Shown: positions 15,315-22,811 of the stretch, piece by piece | Layout: each line of letters opens with the position of its first letter | How positions within the stretch are numbered: position 1 is the stretch's first letter | The notes under the pieces: model-generated | Told to the model about the DNA's origin: nothing | The model's input: only the letters and a program-made list of their open reading frames with translations | The model's database searches: none | Translations under genes and position numbers: made by a program | Source: Kribbella solani | Lineage (GTDB): Bacteria; Actinomycetota; Actinomycetes; Propionibacteriales; Kribbellaceae | Assembly: GCF_014205295.1 (NCBI RefSeq) | Contig: NZ_JACHNF010000001.1 | Coordinates: 5,208,001-5,272,000 of the forward strand | Reading direction: 5' to 3' | DNA: 64,000 nucleotides

Positions 15315-16189
15315 TGACGCTCCCGCCGAGGGCCGTGATCGTGCACCGGGCGACCGAGCTGACCGAGCTCGTCGCCCGGCACGGGACGCGGCAGCAGGCC
15401 GGGTTCTTCCTGGCCGGCCGTGGCCGCGACCTCGCCGAGCTGGACGTACGCCACCAGGCCCAACAGGACGCACTGGCGGCGGTATCGGCGGCGATCCCGC
15501 TGGACTGGCGTCGCGCTGTTGCCGAACGCAACGATCTGGACCGGTTCGGGTTCGGCCCGGAGGATGTGGTGATCGCGGTCGGCCAGGACGGTCTGGTCGC
15601 GAACGTCGCCAAGTACCTGAACGGCCAGCCGGTGATCGGAATCAACCCCGAACCGGACCGCAACCCGGGCGTACTCGTGCCGCACGAACCGGCCGCGATC
15701 GCGGACGTTTTACGCAGCCGGGACGTGGCCGAACGGACGATGGTTGCCGCGCGCACCGATGACGGTCAGCAACTCGTCGCGCTGAACGAGGTGTACCTCG
15801 GCCACCGTACGCACCAGTCCGCCCGGTACCGGTTGAGCTCGCCGGACGGGCTGCCCGAGCGGCAGTCGTCGTCGGGAGTCCTGATCGGCACCGGGACCGG
15901 AGCGACCGGTTGGTGCCGATCGGCCTGGCAGGAGCGGCGCAGTCCGCTCGCCCTGCCCGGCCCGACCGCGCCAGTACTGTGCTGGTTCGTCCGCGAGGCG
16001 TGGCCGTCGCCCGCGACCGGCACCGACAACACCGAAGGGTTGCTCAAGGCACCGGACTCGCTGACGATCACGGCCGAGTCCGATCTGGTCGTGTTCGGCG
16101 ACGGGATGGAGTCCGACACCTTGAGCATCGGCTGGGGTCAGCGCGTCGAGATCGGCGTGGCGGCGGTCAAATTGCACCTGGTGCTCTGA
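15314..16189 (+). CDS. NAD-kinase-like protein
   Basis: A 291-aa protein resembling the ATP-NAD kinase fold. The diagnostic GGDG nucleotide loop appears as GQDG (VVIAVGQDGLVANVAKYLNG, near residue 89). The next conserved block is GQPVIGINPEPDRNPGVL, and the second signature (usually PTGSTAY) appears as GTGTGATGW near residue 193. The C-terminal strands LTITAESDLVVFGDGMESD and IGWGQRVEIGVA also fit. The altered loop leaves it open whether it phosphorylates NAD, acts on another nucleotide, or only binds one. It is coupled to the SPFH gene and divergent from an NrtR-like regulator, which ties it to NAD or ADP-ribose metabolism. The last 52 bp overlap the convergent gene. Confidence 0.8.
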   Translation: MTLPPRAVIVHRATELTELVARHGTRQQAGFFLAGRGRDLAELDVRHQAQQDALAAVSAAIPLDWRRAVAERNDLDRFGFGPEDVVIAVGQDGLVANVAKYLNGQPVIGINPEPDRNPGVLVPHEPAAIADVLRSRDVAERTMVAARTDDGQQLVALNEVYLGHRTHQSARYRLSSPDGLPERQSSSGVLIGTGTGATGWCRSAWQERRSPLALPGPTAPVLCWFVREAWPSPATGTDNTEGLLKAPDSLTITAESDLVVFGDGMESDTLSIGWGQRVEIGVAAVKLHLVL

Positions 16190-17187
16190 ATGGTCGCGTG
16201 CCACGCCGAGTACAGCCGACGGGCCGAGCCGCCGATCGGGCCGACCGCGTCGAACACCGCGCCGCGACTGGCCGGCTTCGCGTTCTCGATCGCGCTGACC
16301 GCCTCTTCGGGGCTGTCGATCGTCGACGAGCAGACACCGAGGATGTAGTCCGGCACCTGCAGCTTCGGGTCCACGCAGCCGACCAGCGGTACGCCGACCG
16401 CCGCGACGATCGGGAACACTGTGCCCGGGATGCCGACCGCGCATTCCACCGTCGCCGATTCCGGCACCGATCCCAGCGAGCTGAGCTCGTAGCGATCCCA
16501 CAACGCACGGTCCTCGCGCGGGTGCAGGCCGACGACAATGTGCTTGCCCGCCGCCTCCAGCTTCGCCGCGGCATCGAGCAGCAGCTGCGTACCGGGTGCC
16601 GCGTTGCCGGTCTGATCCGGATGCGTCACGCTCGTCAGCACCAGTACGCGGTCCTTCCGCGGGGCGTACTTCGGCAGCGTGTCCGTCTGCGCCGAGCCCA
16701 CCATGCGTACGCGCCGGCGCCAGCCCAAGTACGCCCCGAACACCTCCGACTCGGCCGGCGATGCCGCCGTGACCAGCTCCAGACGCGGCCGGAACTCCTT
16801 CGCCCGCGGTGCCTCGACCGGCTTCAAGTACGCCAGCGAACTCGCCGCCATCGGCAGCCGGTTCAGCGCTTTCGCGACATCGGCCGGCCAGGCCTCGGCG
16901 CCGTTCACGACCAGCAGGTCGGCCTGCGGTACGTCGGTCAGCGTCGCGACCCGTACTGGATCGCCGGGCTTGATCTGGGTCAGATCCGGTACGACCTGGA
17001 TCAGCTCCCAACCGCGTCGCTTCGCCTCGGTCAGCAACGGTTGCGCGTGGTACGTACCCCACGGCTCGTTGGTTGCCAACAGCACCCGAGTCCGCCGCGG
17101 CCGGGCGGCCGGCGACAACCCCGGCGTCGTGGCCAGTCCGATCCCGAGAGCCCCGGCCTTCAACAGCGTACGTCGCGTCGTGATCAT
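16138..17187 (-). CDS. Putative Tat-exported protein with GT-B-like fold, function unknown
   Basis: A 349-aa protein starting ITTRRTLLKAGALGIGLATT, a twin-arginine type signal. The body has Rossmann-like segments (RVLLATNEPWGTYHAQPLLTEAKRRGWELIQV; RVLVLTSVTHPDQTG; HIVVGLHPRED; GIPGTVFPIVAAVGVPLVGCVD) in the order seen in GT-B proteins such as CDP-glycerol or DUF354-type transferases. I cannot place it in a named family. A Tat signal on such a fold would be unusual, since sugar-nucleotide transferases act in the cytosol. The signal could be a misleading basic start, or the protein may bind sugar-like ligands outside. It is convergent with the NAD-kinase-like gene, overlapping it by 52 bp. Confidence 0.6.
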   Translation of the reverse strand: MITTRRTLLKAGALGIGLATTPGLSPAARPRRTRVLLATNEPWGTYHAQPLLTEAKRRGWELIQVVPDLTQIKPGDPVRVATLTDVPQADLLVVNGAEAWPADVAKALNRLPMAASSLAYLKPVEAPRAKEFRPRLELVTAASPAESEVFGAYLGWRRRVRMVGSAQTDTLPKYAPRKDRVLVLTSVTHPDQTGNAAPGTQLLLDAAAKLEAAGKHIVVGLHPREDRALWDRYELSSLGSVPESATVECAVGIPGTVFPIVAAVGVPLVGCVDPKLQVPDYILGVCSSTIDSPEEAVSAIENAKPASRGAVFDAVGPIGGSARRLYSAWHATIQSTRCNLTAATPISTR

Positions 17188-17221
17188 GGCCGGGAGGCTA
17201 CGAAACCTGGGTGAACGGGCG

Positions 17222-17968
17222 CTAGACCTCCTTCGAAGGCTGGATGATCAGGTGTGGGAGGTTGACGTGGCGCGGGCGGTTGATCACGTACGCGACCAGG
17301 TCCGCGACCTCGCCGACCGGAACGGCTGGGAGGGTTCTGCGGAGCTCGTCGACCATCGACTGGAGTTCCGGCGAAAAGGTGTCGGCGAGTTCGGTGTCGC
17401 CGATCATGCCGGGCTCGAGGTCGGTCACGCGGATGCCTTCGGGGGCGAGCTCGGCGCGGAGCGTACGGGTCAGGTGGCTGACGGCGGCCTTGGAGGCGCC
17501 GTACACGGCCATGCCTGGGTTGATGCGCTCACCGGCGAGCGACGAGACGTTGACCAGGTCGGTCGTACGCGTCGCCGCCGACCTGCGCAGGGCCGGCAGG
17601 AAGGCGTGCGTGACGGTGATGACGCCGGTGACGTTGACGTCGATGGTGCTTCGCCAGTCCGCCAGCGGGCCGTCGGCGAACGGGACCACCCGCATCAGGC
17701 CGGCGTTGTTGACGAGCAGATCCAGGTCGCCGAAGCGGTCCTGTACCAAGGCGGCGGCCTCGGCCACGGAGTCCGGCGAGGTGACATCGGCGGGTACCGC
17801 GAGGGCCGTACCGCCGGCTTCCGTGATCTCCGCGGCGAGCTTCTCCAGGCGGTCGCGGCGGCGGGCGAGCAGAGCAACCGAGGCGCCGTCGGCGGCGAGA
17901 CGGGTGGCGATGGCGGCACCGATTCCGCTGGCGGCGCCGGTGATCAGTGCGGTGCGTGAAGTGTTCAT
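17222..17968 (-). CDS. Short-chain dehydrogenase/reductase
   Basis: A classical SDR of 248 aa with every hallmark: TGAASGIG cofactor loop at residue 10, ARRRDR after strand 2 (favouring NADP), PADVTSPD, NNAG at about 90, catalytic Ser in NVSSLAG, and YGASK (YxxxK) at about 160. PEGIRVTDLEPGMIGDTEL follows. The overall pattern resembles YdfG/clavulanate-dehydrogenase type SDRs acting on small hydroxy acids or aldehydes. The real substrate is not determinable. It is divergent from the MmyB-type regulator at 18070, which probably represses it; about 100 bp separate the two starts. Confidence 0.92.
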   Translation of the reverse strand: MNTSRTALITGAASGIGAAIATRLAADGASVALLARRRDRLEKLAAEITEAGGTALAVPADVTSPDSVAEAAALVQDRFGDLDLLVNNAGLMRVVPFADGPLADWRSTIDVNVTGVITVTHAFLPALRRSAATRTTDLVNVSSLAGERINPGMAVYGASKAAVSHLTRTLRAELAPEGIRVTDLEPGMIGDTELADTFSPELQSMVDELRRTLPAVPVGEVADLVAYVINRPRHVNLPHLIIQPSKEV

Positions 17969-18069
17969 GCTTTTACCGTCGTGCTTGGGGATCGGGCGCA
18001 GAAGAGTCGATTCGACCGTAGGTCTGGCAGTACCACCCAGGCGGTTGGGCGGGCGGGGATACTGGGCAA

Positions 18070-18903
18070 GTGAGTGCGCGACCGGAGTTGGGTGAGTTCC
18101 TGCAGACGCGACGGGCCCGGGTGCGGCCCGAGGACGTCGGGCTCAGACCTGGGGCTGATCGGCGCGTCGCCGGGCTGCGGCGCGAGGAGGTCGCGCTGCT
18201 GGCCAGTGTCAGCGTGGACTACTACGTACGGCTCGAGCAGGGTCGTGCCGGGAATCCATCCGTCGCGGTACTGAACGCGGTCGCCGACGCGCTGCGGATG
18301 AACCAGGCGGAGCGTGACCACCTGCGTACGCTCGCCTGCTCCGCCCCGCCCGCCGTACCGCCGAAGCCGACCGTCCGGCCGCAACTCCAGGCGATGATCC
18401 ACGCGATGCGCGAACTGCCCGCGATCGTCGTCGACCGGATGAGCAACGTCCTCGCCTGGAACGACGCCGCCACCGCCGTGATCACCAACTTCGAGGACCC
18501 GTCGCGGCGGAACCTGGCCCGGTTGTACTTCCTGGACGACGACTCGCGCACGTACTACGCCGACTGGACCACCGTCGCCCAGGACGCCGTGGCACTACTC
18601 CGGCGCGCATCCGCCGAGTACGCCGATGACACCGAACTCCAGTCTTTGGTCACTGAACTCCGCGCCGCGAGCCCTGACTTCGACCGCTTCTGGACCTCCC
18701 AAGAGGTACAGAACCGATCCCACTGCCCCAAAACCCTCAACCACCCCACCGCCGGCGAACTCACCTTCACCATCGAGTCCCTCCAACTCCCCGGCGACCC
18801 CGACCAGTACGTCCTCACCTACACCCCCGCCACCCCACCCACCGCCGCCTGGCTAAACCTCCGCACCGCTGTCTCCAACCCACACGAGACGTTCACCTCC
18901 TAA
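18070..18903 (+). CDS. XRE-family regulator with MmyB-like ligand-binding domain
   Basis: A 277-aa transcription factor. The N-terminal XRE helix-turn-helix (about residues 8-85) contains GLRREEVALLASVSVDYYVRLEQGR, the diagnostic stretch of this actinobacterial family. The MmyB-like domain (about 105-270) has IVVDRMSNVLAWNDAA, NLARLYFLDDDSRTYY and the C-terminal LTYTPATPPTAAWLNLR. MmyB domains resemble PAS folds and have been proposed to bind fatty acids. Such genes are typically divergent from the SDR they control, as here. The last codons (HETFTS stop) are part of a 222-bp tandem repeat that continues downstream, so the gene end has been duplicated. Confidence 0.93.
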   Translation: MSARPELGEFLQTRRARVRPEDVGLRPGADRRVAGLRREEVALLASVSVDYYVRLEQGRAGNPSVAVLNAVADALRMNQAERDHLRTLACSAPPAVPPKPTVRPQLQAMIHAMRELPAIVVDRMSNVLAWNDAATAVITNFEDPSRRNLARLYFLDDDSRTYYADWTTVAQDAVALLRRASAEYADDTELQSLVTELRAASPDFDRFWTSQEVQNRSHCPKTLNHPTAGELTFTIESLQLPGDPDQYVLTYTPATPPTAAWLNLRTAVSNPHETFTS

Positions 18904-19430
18904 ACGCCCGGTTCCTGCCCCGCACACCACCGGCGAACCCGCACTTTCAGACGTGAACCCCTCAACCGGAGCGCCGCTCACACAAGCGGCCGTCCTGGTA
19001 GGCGCTGCCCTTCACCGCTTGCGGACAACACATTCACCACGCCCACACCGCAGCAACCAGCAGCTGCTCGCGCAGCGCACCCCACCCGCACCACCGCTGC
19101 AACCCACGAAACGTTCACCTCCCAAATGACCGGTTACTGCCCCGCACACCACCCGTGAACCCGCACTTTCAGACGTGAACCCCTCAACCGGAGCGCCGCT
19201 CACACAAGCGGCCGTCCTGGTAGGCGCTGCCCTTCACCGCCTGTGGACAACACATTCACCACGCCCACACCGCAGCAACCAGCAGCTGCTCGCGCAGTGC
19301 ACCCCACCCCCACCACCGCTGGAACCCACGAGACGTTCACCTCTCAAGTGGCTGGTTACTGCCCCGCACACCACCGGCGAACCCGCACTTGCAGAGGTGA
19401 ACCCCTCAACCGGTGCCGCTCACACGGGCG
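18887..19430. repeat. 222-bp tandem repeat array, about 2.4 copies
   Basis: Units start at about 18887, 19109 and 19331 (last one partial), each with the same landmark GTTCACCTC exactly 222 bp apart (18891, 19113, 19335). Units 1 and 2 are about 95% identical. Unit 1 begins inside the end of the MmyB-type gene, so each copy repeats its last codons. In copies 2 and 3 the stop codon is altered. Each unit holds a small hairpin around CCGCTCACACAAGCGG. I see no gene in 18904-19570 apart from the repeats and a short TCCCGT/ACGGGA hairpin at about 19484. Confidence 0.85.
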
Positions 19431-19570
19431 GTCGTCCGACGCCGACGATGGCGTGCAGTTGGCCTTGGTGGGTGAAGTTTTTCCCGTGTTGTTTACGGGA
19501 AGTGAGCGGGTGGGTGGGGATTGTGTTCAGATTGAGGCTTCACCTACCGCCCATAGGGGGAGATGCTCGT

Positions 19571-21508
19571 ATGCGCAGGAACAGGATTCGGGTTGGGTTG
19601 GCGCTGGTTTTGGTGGCTGTGGTGGTGCCGGGTGCGTCGTTGTACGCGGTGGCGGCGCCCGCGGAGCCGGCGCGGCCGTTTGTTCAAGGCAGCAGTACGG
19701 TGCCGGTGTACGACTACGCGAAGGCGATCCACGAACGCGTCCAGGTCGACGTACCAAAACTCGACGGTGACGCGAACGGGATCACCGATCAGGTCACGGT
19801 CGACATCATCCGGCCGCGTGAGGCAGCCGACGCGGGGATCGACGTACCGGTGATCATCCAGGCCTCGCCGTACTACGCGAGTGACCCGGCCAACTACTTC
19901 GACGGCGTCGGCGTACGTCAGGTGTACGGCAGCTGGCTGGACAACTATTTCGTACCGCGCGGTTACGCCGTCGCGTTCGTCGACATGCCCGGTACGTTCC
20001 GCTCGACCGGATGCAGTGACGTCGGCGCCGACCTGGAGGTACTCGGCACCAAGTCAGTCATCGACTGGCTGAACAACCGCACCTCCGCCCACAAACCGGA
20101 CGGCAGTGTCGCGAAAGCGGACTGGTCGACCGGCAAAGCAGGCATGATCGGCGTGTCCTGGAACGGTACGATCGCGAACTCGGTCGCCAGCACGGGCGTA
20201 CGCGGTCTGCAGACGATCGTGCCGATCGCGGCGATCTCCAGCTGGTACGACTACACCCGCGGCTTCGGCGTACCGTTCTACGACGAGTACATGGGGTTCC
20301 TGCACGACTACGTCAGCAACGACGCGTCGCCGCGCTGCGCCGCGATGACGAACGAGATCGAGCAGGATTCCGACACCCGCACCGGCTCGTACAGCAGGTG
20401 GTGGGAGCCGCGGAACTACCGGCTGGACGCCTCGAAGGTGAAGGCGAGCGTGTACGTCGTGCACGGGCTCGGCGACGAGAACGTGAAGACCCGCCAGTTC
20501 GGCGAATGGTGGGACGAGCTCGCGAAGCGGAACGTGCCGCGGAAGATCTTCCTGCACCAGGGCGTGCACCTGGACGGGTTCAGTTTCCGGGACGAGTGGG
20601 TCGACAAGCTGCATCCGTGGTTCGACTACTGGCTGCAGGGCCTGAACAACGGTGTGATGCAGACTCCGCAGGCGACGGTCCAGCGGGAGGACGGCTCGTT
20701 CGTGGACGAGGCGCGCTGGCCGGCGATCGGTGCGCGGCAGACCACGCTGAAGCTGAGCAAGGCGGCCGGCGCGAAGGCCGGCGGGCTGTCGATCGCGACC
20801 GCGTCGAGCGACCCGGTCAGTTTCACCGGCACGGACAAGGAGTCGGCGGACACCGTCGTGCTCGACCCGACCACTCAGCGTACGGACCGCGCCGTGTTCC
20901 TGAGTGACCCGCTGGAGAAGGCGGTCCGGGTCAGCGGGACCGGGAAGGTGTCGGTTCGGGTCAAGGTCAATAAGGTTGCTGCAGGCATCAAAGCGCGGCT
21001 GGTCGACTACGGTACGGCGAACCGGTACGTGAACGTCACGAACGTACCCGGCACCCGCGTGTGCTGGGGTGGCGGGAACGCCCTCGACACCGGATGCTAC
21101 GCGCAAACCCAGATCAATACCGCGGTGTCCGACACGTCGGTCGTTGTCCGCAGTCTGGCGGATGTCGGGCATTACAAATCCCTTTACAGCAAGGAATCTT
21201 TACGTTCCGATCGTTGGTATGACCTATCGTTTGAGCTGAATGCCGATGACGTGGTGTTTGCCGAAGGCCACCGTCTCGGGTTGGTGCTGACGGTCGAACC
21301 CGACAACCCGTCGATCCCGTTCGCGGGTGCGACGATCACCCTCGATCCGTCCCGGTCGTCTCTCACGCTTCCGCTGACGGGGTACACCGCTGCGCTTCAG
21401 ACGGCGGAGGTGCCGCAGGCGCGGGTCCCGTCCACCCGCCTGGCTCAGCCCGAGCCGGAGAAGAATCCGGTCGAACTGATGAAGCAGATGGTGGAAGCCT
21501 CACGCTGA
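19571..21508 (+). CDS. Secreted S15-family X-Pro dipeptidyl-peptidase / CocE-type hydrolase
   Basis: A 645-aa exported serine hydrolase. The N-terminus has a Sec signal (RRNRIRVGLALVLVAVVVPG ... AVAAPAEP), with likely cleavage after AVAA. The alpha/beta-hydrolase domain shows YGSWLDNYFVPRGYAVAFVDMPGTFRSTGC and the nucleophile elbow GVSWNG (about residue 194). The Asp appears in VVHGLGDENVKTRQF and the His in HQGVHLDGF. The C-terminal half is a beta-sandwich of the CocE/PepX_C type. It releases X-Pro dipeptides or hydrolyses related acyl substrates outside the cell. The frame is open back into the 222-bp repeats, but AGGGGGA at 19553-19559 supports ATG 19571. It is monocistronic, closed by a terminator at 21514. 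Confidence 0.92.
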   Translation: MRRNRIRVGLALVLVAVVVPGASLYAVAAPAEPARPFVQGSSTVPVYDYAKAIHERVQVDVPKLDGDANGITDQVTVDIIRPREAADAGIDVPVIIQASPYYASDPANYFDGVGVRQVYGSWLDNYFVPRGYAVAFVDMPGTFRSTGCSDVGADLEVLGTKSVIDWLNNRTSAHKPDGSVAKADWSTGKAGMIGVSWNGTIANSVASTGVRGLQTIVPIAAISSWYDYTRGFGVPFYDEYMGFLHDYVSNDASPRCAAMTNEIEQDSDTRTGSYSRWWEPRNYRLDASKVKASVYVVHGLGDENVKTRQFGEWWDELAKRNVPRKIFLHQGVHLDGFSFRDEWVDKLHPWFDYWLQGLNNGVMQTPQATVQREDGSFVDEARWPAIGARQTTLKLSKAAGAKAGGLSIATASSDPVSFTGTDKESADTVVLDPTTQRTDRAVFLSDPLEKAVRVSGTGKVSVRVKVNKVAAGIKARLVDYGTANRYVNVTNVPGTRVCWGGGNALDTGCYAQTQINTAVSDTSVVVRSLADVGHYKSLYSKESLRSDRWYDLSFELNADDVVFAEGHRLGLVLTVEPDNPSIPFAGATITLDPSRSSLTLPLTGYTAALQTAEVPQARVPSTRLAQPEPEKNPVELMKQMVEASR

Positions 21509-21513
21509 AAAGC

Positions 21514-21548
21514 ACCGCCCGCCCCGACCTTCGGTCGGGGCGGGCGGT
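21514..21548 (+). terminator. Intrinsic terminator after the S15 peptidase
   Basis: A 16-bp perfect GC-rich stem (21514-21529 with 21533-21548) is capped by a cTTCGg loop and starts 5 nt after the stop codon. There is only a weak T-run after it. Confidence 0.85.
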
Positions 21549-21590
21549 TCCAGTTGGAGAGGAGCACCGACAGCTGAGAGCGCGGTGCCG

Positions 21591-21674
21591 GCGGTCCAGC
21601 TCGCCGTAGCGGAGCGCGTGCTAGCGGTCCAGCTCGCCGTAGCGGAGCGCGTGCTAGCGGTCCAGCTCGCCGTA
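21591..21674. repeat. 33-bp tandem repeat copying the 3' end of a glycosyltransferase gene
   Basis: Two full identical 33-bp units (21591-21623, 21624-21656) and an 18-bp partial unit (21657-21674) are present. On the minus strand each unit encodes HALR-YGELDR-stop in the frame of the glycosyltransferase whose stop is at 21654. The end of that gene has therefore been duplicated twice downstream. Confidence 0.9.
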
Positions 21675-22811
21675 GGCGGTTACCAGGGTGGTGGCGTCGT
21701 GTTCCCAGTTGAGTTCGGTGGCGGCGGTGCGGACGCCGTCGGTGTAGGTGGGGTAGTTCTCGATTAGTCCGCGGACGGCGGCGGTCAGCGATTGTGCGTT
21801 GCCCGGTTCATACAGGCCGCCGAGTTTGTAGTGCGTGACGACGGCACGTAGCTCGGGCAGGTCCGCGGCGATCACCGGTACCCCGGCGCGCACGGCGTGG
21901 AACAGCTTGTTCGGCAACGCGAGCCGGTGGTTTTCGCAGGTGTTCGTCAAGGTGACCAGCGAGATGCCGTACGTGCGCAGCGTCTCGTCGACTTCCTCGA
22001 TCGGGCGTTCGGCGACGGTCTCCACCGGGCCGAGATCCAGGCGATAGTTCGGATCCACCGAACCCATCAACACGGTCCGGAAGGGCGCCAGCTGACGTGC
22101 GGCCGCGACCACGGTCGGCAGATCGCGGCCCGCGCCGATCCGCCCGGCGTACAGCAATCCTTCCGGCCGGTCCGGCGCCGCCGGCACATCGTCCGCGCGC
22201 GGAAACGTGTTCCGGATGACGCGTACGTCGGCGAGCCCGCGACCGCGCAACCGCTCCGCGATCCCGTCCGACACGGTGAACACCACTCGCGCCTTGGAAG
22301 CCAGCTCGACCTCGTACCGTCGGCCGCGTGCCCGCCACAACGGCGTCGGCCGCCCCGGAAGTGCACGGTCGAACCACAGTTCATGGCTGTCGTACACCAG
22401 CGCGGCCGACCACTTCGCGGCGTACTCCGCGGCGAGCTCCAGCGTGTTGAAGTCATGCGCGTGCACTGCGTCGAACGGACCGGCCGCGGCCACCACCGGC
22501 GCCGCCGCGATCCGCCACTGCTTCTCGGTCCGGCTGCGGTGCTCCGGCAGCAACAGCCACCGGCCGAACCGCTTGACCAGCACCTTCGGCCCGTTCCGGC
22601 CGTGCCCGACTGCCAGCCCGCCGCTCCCGGTCCGCAGACCGGACGACCGCGACACCGACTCGACCGTGACACCAGGCCCAACTTCGAACCCGTCAGGGAC
22701 ATCCCGGCCGATCACGTGCAGCGTGTGACCGGCCGCGGCCAGCGCCGTCGCTTCCCGGAGGATGCGCGAGTCCCCGGCGATCGGGGACTGCGCGATCATC
22801 AGAATCCGCAC
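21654..22811 (-). CDS. GT4-type glycosyltransferase
   Basis: A 385-aa GT-B glycosyltransferase, the last gene of the polysaccharide operon. The N-terminal domain begins RILMIAQSPIAGDSRILREATALAAAGH and contains FDAVHAHDFNTLE. The C-terminal domain has the donor-binding pattern GLLYAGRIGAGRDL and the E-x7-type region LTNTCENHRLALPNKLFHAVRAGVPVIAADLPELR, where the conserved acidic residue appears as an Asn/His-rich variant. It transfers a sugar from a nucleotide donor in the cytosol; donor and acceptor are unknown. GTG 22811 directly follows the TAA of the upstream fused glycosyltransferase. Its last codons are repeated downstream in the 33-bp array. Confidence 0.9.
   Translation of the reverse strand: MRILMIAQSPIAGDSRILREATALAAAGHTLHVIGRDVPDGFEVGPGVTVESVSRSSGLRTGSGGLAVGHGRNGPKVLVKRFGRWLLLPEHRSRTEKQWRIAAAPVVAAAGPFDAVHAHDFNTLELAAEYAAKWSAALVYDSHELWFDRALPGRPTPLWRARGRRYEVELASKARVVFTVSDGIAERLRGRGLADVRVIRNTFPRADDVPAAPDRPEGLLYAGRIGAGRDLPTVVAAARQLAPFRTVLMGSVDPNYRLDLGPVETVAERPIEEVDETLRTYGISLVTLTNTCENHRLALPNKLFHAVRAGVPVIAADLPELRAVVTHYKLGGLYEPGNAQSLTAAVRGLIENYPTYTDGVRTAATELNWEHDATTLVTAYGELDR

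Noticed and set aside
18887..19430. CRISPR or phage att repeats
   Set aside because: Units of 222 bp are contiguous and include the end of a coding gene, which indicates simple tandem duplication.
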